From a virus, in the IMG/VR virus record IMGVR_UViG_3300032092_003271, positions 32,920 through 96,919 of that record: DNA of 64,000 nt; one strand, written 5' to 3'. Each line of letters opens with the position of its first letter. The first letter of the stretch is position 1. The translations under genes and the position numbers were made by a program. Shown one piece after another: positions 1 through 8,446 of this stretch. Below the pieces are notes generated by a model. It worked only from the letters and a program-made list of their open reading frames with translations, did no database searches and was not told where the DNA came from.

Positions 1-15
1 GTTTTGTTTATCCAT
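1..15 (-). CDS. Start of the next minus-strand gene (partial)
   Basis: A minus-strand ATG followed by four in-frame codons (MDKQN) runs off the left edge. It overlaps the stop codon of the GDP-fucose synthase gene in the same tight way as other gene pairs in this operon. Only five codons are visible, so no function can be given. Confidence 0.4.
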
Positions 16-925
16 TTTTTCTTACAATACTATAATTGTTTTCAAAAAATTCAATAGTTTCCTTCAGACCTTCATAGAATGGTGTGAATTTGAAATTTGG
101 TAGATAATTTTTAATTTTAGTATTGTCTGATGGTTTTCTAAACTGTCCATCGGGTTTTGAGGAGTCAAAAATTACATCTCCTCTGAAGTTCATTAATTCT
201 GTTATTACATCAACAACCTCTTTAATCGATATTTCTTCAGATGTTGATAATATTATTGGTTCATTTTCGTTGTAGTTATATAAAACCCATTCTGTTAATT
301 TTGCAACATCTTTACTAAATATAAATTCACGTAAAGGTTTACCTGATCCCCATATCGTAAGTGGTGTTTTATTTTCTCTTGCCAAATAACACTTGTGAAT
401 TAATGCCGGCAATACATGACCATTTTCAAGATCATAGTTGTCATTTGGTCCGTAGATGTTTGTTGGTATAACGGATTTATAATTTAAACCATATTGTTCA
501 TTGTAAGACCTAATTTGAACGTCCGTCATTCTTTTTGCGTACGCATAAGCATCGTTAGAAAAGTGTGGTTCACCTAAGTGAATCTTTTTTTCTGTTAGTG
601 GGTAATCCACTTTGTCAGGAAAAACACAAGTCGATAAAAATGCTACTAAATTTTTTACACCTGAAAGTCTTGCTCCCTCAATTACATTTGTATTCATCAT
701 TATGTTATTATAAAAGAATTCTCCTTTATAATTCATATTAGCGCCAACACCACCAACTTTGGCGGCACAATGTATAATACCGTCAAAACCTCTCAACATT
801 AATCTGTGGGTTTGATCTCTATCGATCAAATCATATTGGTTTGATGATGGTTTAAAATATTGGTCACCAATAAATTCAGAACCTACTAATCCATTCCCAC
901 CTGTGACTAATATCTTATTTCCCAT
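8..925 (-). CDS. fcl: GDP-L-fucose synthase
   Basis: Predicted NADPH-dependent epimerase/reductase that converts GDP-4-keto-6-deoxymannose to GDP-L-fucose. The 305-residue protein is full length for the family. It shows the extended-SDR Rossmann motif GGNGLVG (residues 9-15), a catalytic-region STC at 98-100 and the Y-x3-K pair Y127/K131. The following NIYGPNDN segment is also typical of Fcl. The gene overlaps the end of gmd by 11 bases, so the two enzymes of the pathway are coupled. The product would feed a fucosyltransferase such as the GT11-like gene in the same operon (inference). Family assignment is strong; the exact sugar made is inferred from the pairing. Confidence 0.93.
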   Translation of the reverse strand: MGNKILVTGGNGLVGSEFIGDQYFKPSSNQYDLIDRDQTHRLMLRGFDGIIHCAAKVGGVGANMNYKGEFFYNNIMMNTNVIEGARLSGVKNLVAFLSTCVFPDKVDYPLTEKKIHLGEPHFSNDAYAYAKRMTDVQIRSYNEQYGLNYKSVIPTNIYGPNDNYDLENGHVLPALIHKCYLARENKTPLTIWGSGKPLREFIFSKDVAKLTEWVLYNYNENEPIILSTSEEISIKEVVDVITELMNFRGDVIFDSSKPDGQFRKPSDNTKIKNYLPNFKFTPFYEGLKETIEFFENNYSIVRKNG

Positions 926-1892
926 AATATTCTAACCAATAGTTTATCATTTCATCTAACATACTTTCAAAAGTATATTCAGGTTGCCATGACAACTCTT
1001 TTTTTAATTTAGATGAATCACCTTTTAAATTTTCTAATTCTTCAGGTCTAAAATGTTTTTCATCAATAACAATATGGTCCATATAATCTAAACCTAATGA
1101 GCTGAAAACATAACTACATAGATCTTGAACGGAGTGAGATACCCCTGTCGCACAAACATAGTCGTCAGGTTTATCTGATTGTAACATTAACCACATAGCA
1201 TAAACATAATCTTTTGCGTGACCCCAATCTCTAGTTGCAGATAGATTACCAATATTTAGTTTATCTTGTAAACCAAGACTAATTCTAACAGCGGCTTTAA
1301 CAACTTTGTTAGTCACAAAATTAGTCCCTCTTCTTGGGGACTCGTGATTAAACAAAATACCATTCCAAATCTTCATCCCGTAAGAATTTCTATAGTTTCT
1401 ACAGATATTGTATGAAAATACTTTAGCACACCCATATGGTGATACGGGATTCATTGGTGTAGTTTCTCTTTGGTACCCGTCTTCGTCAATTGTATTTCCA
1501 AACATCTCGGAGGAAGATGCTTGATATATTTTTGAGTGTTGTGAAACCAATCTAACCGCTTCTAATAGATTTAATGTCCCAACACCTGTAACATTTGTTG
1601 TGTATATTGGTTGGTCAAAACTAATTCTAACATGAGACTGCGCCGCTAAATTATAAACCTCATCTGGTTGTACCATTGATAATACTTTAACTAAAGACGC
1701 CATGTCTGTTAAATCGGCGTATTCAAGATGGATTAAATTACCGTCCCTTAAACTTTCAATCCTTGAAGATTGTGTTTCAGAAACAGAATTTCTTTTTACC
1801 GTTCCCCATACTTCATAACCTTTTTCTAAAAGTAATTCGGCAAGATATGAACCATCTTGACCATTTATTCCTGTTATTAATGCTTTTTTCAT
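915..1892 (-). CDS. gmd: GDP-mannose 4,6-dehydratase
   Basis: Predicted first enzyme of GDP-L-fucose synthesis, converting GDP-mannose to GDP-4-keto-6-deoxymannose. The ATG at 1892 is chosen because it places the Rossmann motif GINGQDG at residues 8-14, as in the family, and lies 2 bases after the upstream stop. A longer reading frame would add an unrelated 31-residue leader. SSSEMFG (126-132), Y153-x3-K157 and the GMD signature FNHESPRRG (181-189) are all present. Length (325 residues) is close to the usual size. It is translationally coupled to fcl. GDP-mannose itself would have to come from the host, since no mannose pyrophosphorylase is visible here. Confidence 0.95.
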   Translation of the reverse strand: MKKALITGINGQDGSYLAELLLEKGYEVWGTVKRNSVSETQSSRIESLRDGNLIHLEYADLTDMASLVKVLSMVQPDEVYNLAAQSHVRISFDQPIYTTNVTGVGTLNLLEAVRLVSQHSKIYQASSSEMFGNTIDEDGYQRETTPMNPVSPYGCAKVFSYNICRNYRNSYGMKIWNGILFNHESPRRGTNFVTNKVVKAAVRISLGLQDKLNIGNLSATRDWGHAKDYVYAMWLMLQSDKPDDYVCATGVSHSVQDLCSYVFSSLGLDYMDHIVIDEKHFRPEELENLKGDSSKLKKELSWQPEYTFESMLDEMINYWLEYYGK

Positions 1893-1893
1893 T

Positions 1894-2496
1894 TTATTTA
1901 TTAAATTTATATAAACATAACCCAACAGAATCATATGGTAAATCATCAAAATCTGAATTCTTTTTATCGGCAAATAATCGTTCAACTAAAGACCATTTTT
2001 CTGAATTTTCAATATAATCTTTTATTTTTATTGATTTTGTGGAATGAGCTTTGTCATACGGTCTATAATGATCCCAATCGTGCATACAAAAATATGTACC
2101 ATCATCAATAAAATTTTCTAAAACAATTATATCATTAAGGGCAACATCAGAATCTTCTGGACCATCAAACATAATAAAATCAGGTATTAAATTATTTTTT
2201 AATAAATCATTTATCATGACATCAGAATTGGTTTTGTAAAATTTTACAAAATCAAAAACATTAAAAAACTCATTATCTGGTTTTCTAACTGGGTCACAAG
2301 TATGTACGGTAGAATTTAGATTATTATCTTTAATTGATTTAGAAATAAAATATGTTGATCCACCACCATTACCAGTACCAACTTCTAAAACTAAGGTTGG
2401 TTTTATTTCTGAGATCCAATTATATAATTTATATCTTTCATATGGTAACATTTCACCATCAAAAATATCATTAAAAAAATTAATTTTTTCAGTCAT
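1894..2496 (-). CDS. Class I SAM-dependent methyltransferase (Methyltransf_24-like)
   Basis: This 200-residue protein has a Rossmann-type SAM-binding motif, LEVGTGNGGGS, near residue 37, and a later FIMFDGPEDSD stretch typical of the small Methyltransf_24/cephalosporin-hydroxylase-like group. These enzymes often methylate sugars or glycan ends in surface-polysaccharide clusters. The gene stop is 1 base from the gmd start and the protein has no membrane segment, so a cytoplasmic sugar-modifying role in the same operon is likely (inference). The acceptor cannot be read from sequence. It is related in fold, but not closely in sequence, to the next methyltransferase gene. Confidence 0.75.
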   Translation of the reverse strand: MTEKINFFNDIFDGEMLPYERYKLYNWISEIKPTLVLEVGTGNGGGSTYFISKSIKDNNLNSTVHTCDPVRKPDNEFFNVFDFVKFYKTNSDVMINDLLKNNLIPDFIMFDGPEDSDVALNDIIVLENFIDDGTYFCMHDWDHYRPYDKAHSTKSIKIKDYIENSEKWSLVERLFADKKNSDFDDLPYDSVGLCLYKFNK

Positions 2497-2514
2497 TGTA
2501 TTAATTATTGTGAT

Positions 2515-3051
2515 TTATTTTTTTATTCCAAAGGTAGGACAACCATCTTTAGTTAAGTAAATTATACTTAAATTATTCTCAACACAAAATTCATCAACGG
2601 CTTTAACAACTTGTGGAAATTTAGTTGGGGAATAATCGTGACCAAATATAAAACCTCCGTTTTTAACTTTCATTAAAGATATATTTAAATCTTTTTTCAC
2701 CCCTTCATATGAGTGATCTCCATCAATGTAGATCAAATCAAAATATTCATCAACAAATTCATTTAATATTTTTTCACTATAACCTTTGTGTATAAAAACT
2801 GAATTATCATTTACAAAATTATTTTTTAGTTTTTCATATTCCTCATTAAGATCGGTCCAAACAACATCATCACCATCTTTGTTCCCTGAACACATCATCC
2901 CTTCAAAAATATCAACTAAGTGAAGTTCTTTAGGGTTTATGTTTTCATATATTATTTTGGAAAACTCCCCCTTGAAGACCCCTATTTCACATATAACTAA
3001 ATTATTGTTTAAATCATTAATTAAGTCGTTTCTTGTTTCGTAAATTTTCAT
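2515..3051 (-). CDS. Class I SAM-dependent methyltransferase (Methyltransf_24-like)
   Basis: A 178-residue protein with the SAM-binding motif CEIGVFKGEFS near residue 21, then an acidic HLVDIF strand and the characteristic YIDGDHSYEGVKKDL motif near residue 108. A conserved FGHDY follows. This pattern is that of Methyltransf_24 proteins commonly found in glycan-modification loci. Its start overlaps the preceding GT8-like gene's stop by 4 bases. The same IDGDHSY motif recurs in the 434-residue fusion on the minus strand at 37.4-38.7 kb, so the phage carries at least two members. The substrate is unknown. Confidence 0.78.
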   Translation of the reverse strand: MKIYETRNDLINDLNNNLVICEIGVFKGEFSKIIYENINPKELHLVDIFEGMMCSGNKDGDDVVWTDLNEEYEKLKNNFVNDNSVFIHKGYSEKILNEFVDEYFDLIYIDGDHSYEGVKKDLNISLMKVKNGGFIFGHDYSPTKFPQVVKAVDEFCVENNLSIIYLTKDGCPTFGIKK

Positions 3052-3803
3052 TTAAAATTTTTATTATAAAAGTTTATCATTTTTTCATATTTTATTGGGA
3101 AATTTCCAGGTCCACCCGCAAAATGTAACACTATACCGTCATATTCTGTTAAATAATAACCAATGTGAGATATTAAATTTGTAAGTTGGTTATCATAAAT
3201 TTTGTTCCTATATAGATAAACGTTAAAAAAAGGTTGCTCTAAACAGTCGTTCACTAAATGCTGATTATTTTTTAAAAACATATCGATGTTTTTTAAATGA
3301 TTAATCATTATTGGTTTGAACCCAAATATACCGGCATTAATCCCTAATATGTTATTTTTTTGTATTTCTTTTTTTTCAGTATCATTTAAAATATCCCCAC
3401 CCCACCAATTTTCAGACATCAAGGAATTTTCATTACTAACATAAAATTTTTCATTTTCTATAATATTAAACATTTTTTCAGGAGAAGATGTCCATAAAAT
3501 ATCAAGATCTGAAAAAATAATTTTATCATACTCATAAGCTTTATCAAACAAATAAATTTTTAGTTTATTTGAACTTGATTCTAGTAACTCCGATTTATCT
3601 AAAACTAAAAAATACGGTTTTTTCTTAAAATTAATTTCATTTAACAATTCTGTTTCTAAATCAGTTATAAACAAAAAATCACCATCATAACCGTTATAAT
3701 ATAGACTATCAATACAAAGCTTTGCTAACTTTATATAATTAACATTATTACCTAATGTAAAATAGATTAAATTTTTTTCTTTAACATCCTTATTTAAATT
3801 CAT
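3048..3803 (-). CDS. GT8-like glycosyltransferase
   Basis: The protein has GT-A features resembling family 8 glycosyltransferases: an SDLDILW segment with the metal-binding D99-x-D101, an NAGIFGFKP motif corresponding to the family's N-(S/A)-G region, and a late HFAGGPGNF that resembles the HFxG motif. At 251 residues it is a single compact domain with no signal peptide or membrane span. It sits inside a continuous run of sugar-modification genes with 3-4 base spacing or overlap. Donor and acceptor sugars are not predictable. A more divergent GT-A family is the alternative. Confidence 0.65.
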   Translation of the reverse strand: MNLNKDVKEKNLIYFTLGNNVNYIKLAKLCIDSLYYNGYDGDFLFITDLETELLNEINFKKKPYFLVLDKSELLESSSNKLKIYLFDKAYEYDKIIFSDLDILWTSSPEKMFNIIENEKFYVSNENSLMSENWWGGDILNDTEKKEIQKNNILGINAGIFGFKPIMINHLKNIDMFLKNNQHLVNDCLEQPFFNVYLYRNKIYDNQLTNLISHIGYYLTEYDGIVLHFAGGPGNFPIKYEKMINFYNKNFK

Positions 3804-3806
3804 CTT

Positions 3807-4610
3807 TTATAATTTTTTAATTTGTTTATTTATCACCTCAACCCAATATCCATATTCCAAACTCTCCCTACTATTTTTTTGAACTTTTTTTATCTCGTCA
3901 GATATAAAATTAAAATCATATAATTTATTCTGATCATCAATAAAAACAACTGGTAGGTTTTTATATATTTTTTCATATATTAAATGGTAGTCTTGTGAGG
4001 AACCAACCACTATTGGAGTGCCACCTAAATATAAAGTTTCATAAGTCCTAATACACTCAATACCATTTCCTCTAGGTGATACAACACCTAAATATGATTT
4101 TACGTGACTTGCAAATTCCTCAAAACTTATTTCATTATAATGATCTATGTGGTTAGATTCTTCACATATTTTTTTTATTTGGGATCTGAATGAAGGATTG
4201 GTCTCAACTCTAAAATTAGAAATTACCTTATTAACTGATTGACCATTCGGAATTAATTCAGGATTTAATAAATATTTTTTTTTATGAAAAATACCTTCAT
4301 TTATTATCCCATGACCTTCTCTTTCAGGTAACATATCAATTTCTACACCAATAGGTATTGGTGTCACTTTATCACTATGACAATTTGTGTTTGTTGAGAA
4401 AATATGAGTTACGTTTTCGGGACAATATGAAAATAAATTATCATCAAAAGTTATATCACCATTAGCTATGATTAGAACACATTTATTCTTTTTAGATTCA
4501 ATACTTTTAAATTCTTGTAATATAAAATCTATTTTACAAAAAATAACATTTTCGTCATTATGAAAGTCATTACAAAATTTAGTCATCTGTAAAAGATTAT
4601 CTTGTGACAT
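3807..4610 (-). CDS. Exostosin/GT47-like glycosyltransferase
   Basis: The C-terminal half of this 267-residue protein contains SPRGNGIECIRTYETLYLGG, followed by TPIVVGSS. This is the typical nucleotide-sugar-binding arrangement of exostosin-like GT-B enzymes (arginine-containing motif, then an acidic residue, then a GG-x-PIV turn). The N-terminal part has alternating strands (CVLIIANGDITF). There is no membrane anchor, unlike eukaryotic exostosins. The stop is 3 bases from the next start in the operon. The family call rests on one motif region, so confidence is moderate. Confidence 0.6.
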   Translation of the reverse strand: MSQDNLLQMTKFCNDFHNDENVIFCKIDFILQEFKSIESKKNKCVLIIANGDITFDDNLFSYCPENVTHIFSTNTNCHSDKVTPIPIGVEIDMLPEREGHGIINEGIFHKKKYLLNPELIPNGQSVNKVISNFRVETNPSFRSQIKKICEESNHIDHYNEISFEEFASHVKSYLGVVSPRGNGIECIRTYETLYLGGTPIVVGSSQDYHLIYEKIYKNLPVVFIDDQNKLYDFNFISDEIKKVQKNSRESLEYGYWVEVINKQIKKL

Positions 4611-4613
4611 AAG

Positions 4614-5624
4614 TTACTTTCTGTATTTTCTATTTGATTTTTCATAAATTTCATCTATCAAAGAAATAACATTCAAAGTCTCTGACATATCAAAATCTTT
4701 TAAGTTTTGATAAACAAATGGATGATTTGGACAAGAACCTTGATAAGAACCGTAATTATTTGGTTCTGTAGATATGTTATATTTTTTTCTGATTTTTTCA
4801 AACTCAGACTGACTTCCGTGAGATAAAAAGTTTGCGGATTCAACTATGTTCAGAGCTTTACCCCCCAACTTTATGTATCCATTTGCGCCTATAACACTTA
4901 AAGAACACTCTAAATTTTGAGGTTCGGCCGCAATTGTAACTTCACAAGTCCCACCAAAATCACCAAAATCAAAAATACTATATATTGTATCCTCAATATC
5001 AACATTAATATGTTTATTTGAATATATTTTTGATGAGTGGACATAAGGTTTACCAAAAAGTTTTTGTAGTACGTCCAAATAATGTATACCCACTTCGTAT
5101 AAAGTTCCACCACCTACATTAGGTAGAGCTCTCCACCCTGTAAAATACTCAAACGGTCTTTGCCATCTTTGTACAAAATTAACAGATCTTATTTTTCCTA
5201 ATAAATTAGAATTTAAAACTTCTCTTAACAATGATACCGTAGGGTTTAATCTAACTTGTAAAACGCAATAAGCCTTTTTATTATTTTTATTTGCGGTTTC
5301 TATTATCTGATCAACCTCTTCTTTAGTAAAAGAAACTGGTTTCTCAACCAAAACATCACAGCCATTTTCTAACGCATATATTGCTTGATTAACGTGAAGT
5401 GAGTTTGGAGTTGCAATAGTTATAAAATTCGAAATACCGCAATCAACTAAATCTTTGTAATTTGTAAAATATTTTACATTATATTTTTTACCTAAGTTTT
5501 TTACTAAATCTTCTTGAATATCACAAACCGCAACCAATTCAAAATCTTCATTTAGTTCAATTGATTCTATGTGTCTTGGTAAAATAGCACCACAACCAAT
5601 TATTGCAACTTTATATTTACTCAT
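4614..5624 (-). CDS. Gfo/Idh/MocA-family NAD(P)-dependent sugar dehydrogenase (WlbA/WbpB-like)
   Basis: Predicted oxidoreductase acting on a nucleotide sugar. The start at 5624 puts the dinucleotide motif IIGCGAILPRH at residues 8-18; an upstream in-frame ATG would add 13 residues overlapping the previous gene. The family EKP motif is at 94-96 and the catalytic-region GIHYLD follows at 179-184 (H181). The usual Asp before it is Glu here (E177). The neighbouring gene encodes a WlbB-like N-acetyltransferase. In bacteria WlbA-type enzymes oxidise C3 of UDP-GlcNAc uronate before transamination and acetylation, so a 3-amino-sugar pathway is likely (inference). The aminotransferase is not adjacent. 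Confidence 0.82.
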   Translation of the reverse strand: MSKYKVAIIGCGAILPRHIESIELNEDFELVAVCDIQEDLVKNLGKKYNVKYFTNYKDLVDCGISNFITIATPNSLHVNQAIYALENGCDVLVEKPVSFTKEEVDQIIETANKNNKKAYCVLQVRLNPTVSLLREVLNSNLLGKIRSVNFVQRWQRPFEYFTGWRALPNVGGGTLYEVGIHYLDVLQKLFGKPYVHSSKIYSNKHINVDIEDTIYSIFDFGDFGGTCEVTIAAEPQNLECSLSVIGANGYIKLGGKALNIVESANFLSHGSQSEFEKIRKKYNISTEPNNYGSYQGSCPNHPFVYQNLKDFDMSETLNVISLIDEIYEKSNRKYRK

Positions 5625-5625
5625 A

Positions 5626-6102
5626 TTATTTATTTTGTTTTTTATATTTTGCTGGATTTCCATAAACTAAACTATCTCTTGGGACATCTTTTGTTACTAC
5701 CGATCCTGCGCCTATCAAACTATTTTCACCAATAGTTACACCACAAATTATAACACTATTGGCCCCAATAGAACACCCTTTTTTAAACAAAGTTTTTTTA
5801 AATCTACCTTCATTCATCCAATCACCGGTTACTTTTGGTGTAAAATCATTTGTTGTTACGGTATTAGGACCAAAAAAAACATCATCTTCCAGTAAAACAC
5901 CTTCATATACTAATGAATTATTTTGAATTTTACAGTTATTCCCAATAACAACATTAGGACCGATATAAACACCTTCACCGATAATACAATTTTTACCTAT
6001 AACCGATCCATTACATATATGGGAAAATGCCCATATTTTAGTACCTTCACCAATATTATCACTTTCTATTATTGAACTTTCGTGGATAAAAACATTTTCC
6101 AT
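5626..6102 (-). CDS. Left-handed beta-helix sugar N-acetyltransferase (WlbB/WbpD-like)
   Basis: The 158-residue protein consists mainly of hexapeptide repeats such as IGEGTKI, IGKNCI, IGPNVVIGNN and IGENSLIGAGSVV, ending in YGNPAKYK. This is the parallel beta-helix fold of trimeric acyl-CoA-dependent acetyltransferases. The N-terminal FIHESSIIESDNIGEGTKIW and central FGPNTVTTND resemble WbpD/WlbB, which acetylate the 3-amino group of UDP-amino-glucuronates. Its partner dehydrogenase gene starts 2 bases beyond its stop. A dTDP-amino-sugar acetyltransferase (FdtC type) is the main alternative. Confidence 0.82.
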   Translation of the reverse strand: MENVFIHESSIIESDNIGEGTKIWAFSHICNGSVIGKNCIIGEGVYIGPNVVIGNNCKIQNNSLVYEGVLLEDDVFFGPNTVTTNDFTPKVTGDWMNEGRFKKTLFKKGCSIGANSVIICGVTIGENSLIGAGSVVTKDVPRDSLVYGNPAKYKKQNK

Positions 6103-6104
6103 AA

Positions 6105-6893
6105 TTAAACAAATTTAGGTATATTATTAAATAGACTGTCTAAATAATTTTTATGATTAGAGTATGGTCTACAGGCATGGCATTCAATAAAATGGTTTGA
6201 GTTTATTAAATCTAAATCGTAACTAACTTCATTATTTCTGTGACAATCAATTCTTCTATTTAAAAAATCTTTAGCTAAACTTAAATCTGACACCCTTCCT
6301 GTATTTTTAAATTCATTTAATTTTAAACAAGCATACGCCTCATCGGTACCCCATTTATTACCCCACATGGTTTTCACATTTAAAGAATTTACCTTCAGTA
6401 CTTCCTCCCAAAAAGAGTCTTCAAAATTAAACACATCACAAAAAGTCTGACCTTTTGCAATATGATAAGCTGATGGACTAAATCCACCTTCATCCCATTT
6501 TTTAGGGTGTTTTCCTTCTAATGTATATTGATTGTCTATCAACATAACATAATTATTATCATCAACATTTGATATAGAATCTTTTAGGAAAAATGTACCT
6601 AATGGTATTTGATCAATCCCCATAATGGCACACACTTCATCTTTATAAAATTTTGTAAAATAAAATAAAGCCCAAGTATATTGCCAAGGTAAAATACCAC
6701 TAACTTCCCTCTCCAATATAATATTACCATATTCCTCAGATAAATTTGCGGACTTTAAATTTTCAGGTGTACCAAAAAAAACCAAGGTTGGGTTTATATT
6801 GAATTTTTCTTTATATGTTTTTGACAAATTATTCCAAAAATCATAATAAAGTGGATCATTATTGGAAACTAAAATAACTCTTTCTACTTTCAT
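6105..6893 (-). CDS. Probable glycosyltransferase-like protein, family not recognised
   Basis: I do not recognise the family. The 262-residue protein begins with a beta-strand ERVILVSNNDPLY, has an internal acidic motif IMGIDQIPLG near residue 91 that could be a metal-binding D-x-x site, a WGTDE motif near residue 182, and a His/Cys-rich end (IECHACRPYSNH). These features and its place between a sugar acetyltransferase and a GT15-like gene suggest a GT-A-type enzyme. No signal peptide or membrane segment is seen. This is inference from context as much as sequence. Confidence 0.4.
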   Translation of the reverse strand: MKVERVILVSNNDPLYYDFWNNLSKTYKEKFNINPTLVFFGTPENLKSANLSEEYGNIILEREVSGILPWQYTWALFYFTKFYKDEVCAIMGIDQIPLGTFFLKDSISNVDDNNYVMLIDNQYTLEGKHPKKWDEGGFSPSAYHIAKGQTFCDVFNFEDSFWEEVLKVNSLNVKTMWGNKWGTDEAYACLKLNEFKNTGRVSDLSLAKDFLNRRIDCHRNNEVSYDLDLINSNHFIECHACRPYSNHKNYLDSLFNNIPKFV

Positions 6894-6898
6894 TTTTG

Positions 6899-7708
6899 TT
6901 AATTTATTTTTTGATTATGACTTCCATGAAAATATTTTATAGTTTTCACTTCTTTATATTGTGTTTTATCTAAAATAGTGTCCAAAATAACACCCCAAAT
7001 TGGTAAGTCACCCCATCGATTACTGTAAATACACCCACAAGAATCAACTTTATTTAAAAAATTTTTTACTTTTAAATTATCATTAATTTCTTTTACATTA
7101 ACAACCATAAAATTGGTGTAAGGGCACATTATTTGATTAAAGTTAGTGGTGTTAGATAAATTATTTTCGGTTATATACTCATTCCTTAAACTTTCCAAAC
7201 CAACAATGACTAAATCAACGTCTTGGTTTTGGAACATTGGTGAAACAAAAACTAAATTTTCAGATTCCATTTCATCTATAATATCAAAATTAAAATCCTC
7301 AACGATACAATCTTCATCTATTCTTATAACATAATTAAAATCTTTTAGATATTCTAAAAAATCTATAGACCAAAAATGACACATATGTTTATACCCTATT
7401 GAAAAATTGTTTGTTAACCAATTTGGTGAACAGAAATCATTAACAATATTTTTGTTGTTATTAAAAGCGGTTTTTGGATCTTTATTTTTTATATCCCAAT
7501 ACTCTATGTTTAAGTTAGGAGTCTTACTTGAAATAAAATTTTGTTGATTTTCGTTTATATTACCTTCATGTAATATTATAAAAGAATAATTATCATTCTT
7601 TTCATTATTTAATAATTTTTCTATCGAAACGTTTCTATTTATAAGGGTTTTATATTGATTTACGTCATTATATCCCCTACTTAGGACACATATTGCAATT
7701 TTTTTCAT
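6899..7708 (-). CDS. GT15 (Kre2/Mnt1)-like mannosyltransferase-type protein
   Basis: The segment GYKHMCHFWS (105-114), followed by a D-x-D-like RIDEDC (129-134), closely resembles the core of family 15 alpha-1,2-mannosyltransferases (Kre2/Mnt1), where a Y-x-H-M-C-R-F motif precedes the catalytic acidic strand. GT15 enzymes use GDP-mannose and are best known from fungi, so a phage copy is unusual. The protein has 269 residues and lacks the fungal membrane anchor. GDP-mannose is also the substrate of Gmd in this operon, so a shared donor pool is plausible (inference). Confidence 0.5.
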   Translation of the reverse strand: MKKIAICVLSRGYNDVNQYKTLINRNVSIEKLLNNEKNDNYSFIILHEGNINENQQNFISSKTPNLNIEYWDIKNKDPKTAFNNNKNIVNDFCSPNWLTNNFSIGYKHMCHFWSIDFLEYLKDFNYVIRIDEDCIVEDFNFDIIDEMESENLVFVSPMFQNQDVDLVIVGLESLRNEYITENNLSNTTNFNQIMCPYTNFMVVNVKEINDNLKVKNFLNKVDSCGCIYSNRWGDLPIWGVILDTILDKTQYKEVKTIKYFHGSHNQKIN

Positions 7709-7710
7709 TA

Positions 7711-8442
7711 TTAAAATAAATCTTTATATTGGGTTTCAAATTTATTTCTACCTATACCTTGAGTGTCGTGTGAGTCAAATTGGAAATGGTGAAGTAAATC
7801 AGGTAAAAAAACATAATTAATATTTTTTAATAAATAAAATATACTAATAGACCTCTCAACTTCGTGACCTGAAAAATTTGAAGTTTTTATATCATCAATC
7901 ATTGGTTCTATCCATTCCATATATTCATTAAAAGTGTTGGTATTAAATGAATGGTTAGAAGTAACTGTAATAACTTTGTTATGAGGTAAAGAATACATTC
8001 GATTATTTAAATTTACATTATAGTTTTTTTCTAATGAAAATCTTAAATGGGATATCCAATGATCTTGACCAATAAAATTAGGTTCTGAAATTAGTATTGG
8101 AACATAACCAATAACATTATAACCTAAACTAAAATTAAAATTTATATGATCCTCAATATCGTCATTTATATTAACATCATACTCGAATAAATTTATAAAA
8201 TTAGATTTTATTAAATTGTTTTTCCATAAAGCATACCATCCGGTAAATGAGGTTAATTTTGGATAATTTTCTAAATTATGTGGTAAATCTCTACAAATTA
8301 TGACATTATCTAAATTTTTAATTTTTTCTATTTCATTATTACCAACAAACACGTACTTTAAATTCTTCATTTTTGAGAATTTGTTTACGTTCATATAATC
8401 TAAAATTATGTTTTCGTCATGGACAAAAATAAAAGTTTCCAT
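7711..8442 (-). CDS. Probable glycosyltransferase-like protein, unassigned family
   Basis: The start at 8442 (METFIFVHDEN) is preferred because it begins with a hydrophobic strand and lies 4 bases after the upstream stop. The longer frame would run 43 codons back into the preceding GT2 gene. The 243-residue product shows FTGWYALWKN, then FINLFEYDVNI with acidic residues that could bind a metal-nucleotide, and a long Asn/Ile-rich middle. I cannot name the family. The position inside the glycosyltransferase run supports a related role, but nothing proves catalysis. Confidence 0.4.
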   Translation of the reverse strand: METFIFVHDENIILDYMNVNKFSKMKNLKYVFVGNNEIEKIKNLDNVIICRDLPHNLENYPKLTSFTGWYALWKNNLIKSNFINLFEYDVNINDDIEDHINFNFSLGYNVIGYVPILISEPNFIGQDHWISHLRFSLEKNYNVNLNNRMYSLPHNKVITVTSNHSFNTNTFNEYMEWIEPMIDDIKTSNFSGHEVERSISIFYLLKNINYVFLPDLLHHFQFDSHDTQGIGRNKFETQYKDLF

Positions 8443-8446
8443 ATTA

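Noticed and set aside
1893-1985. 31-residue N-terminal extension of GDP-mannose dehydratase
   Set aside because: It overlaps the preceding gene and is unlike the family; the Rossmann motif starts directly after the ATG at 1892.
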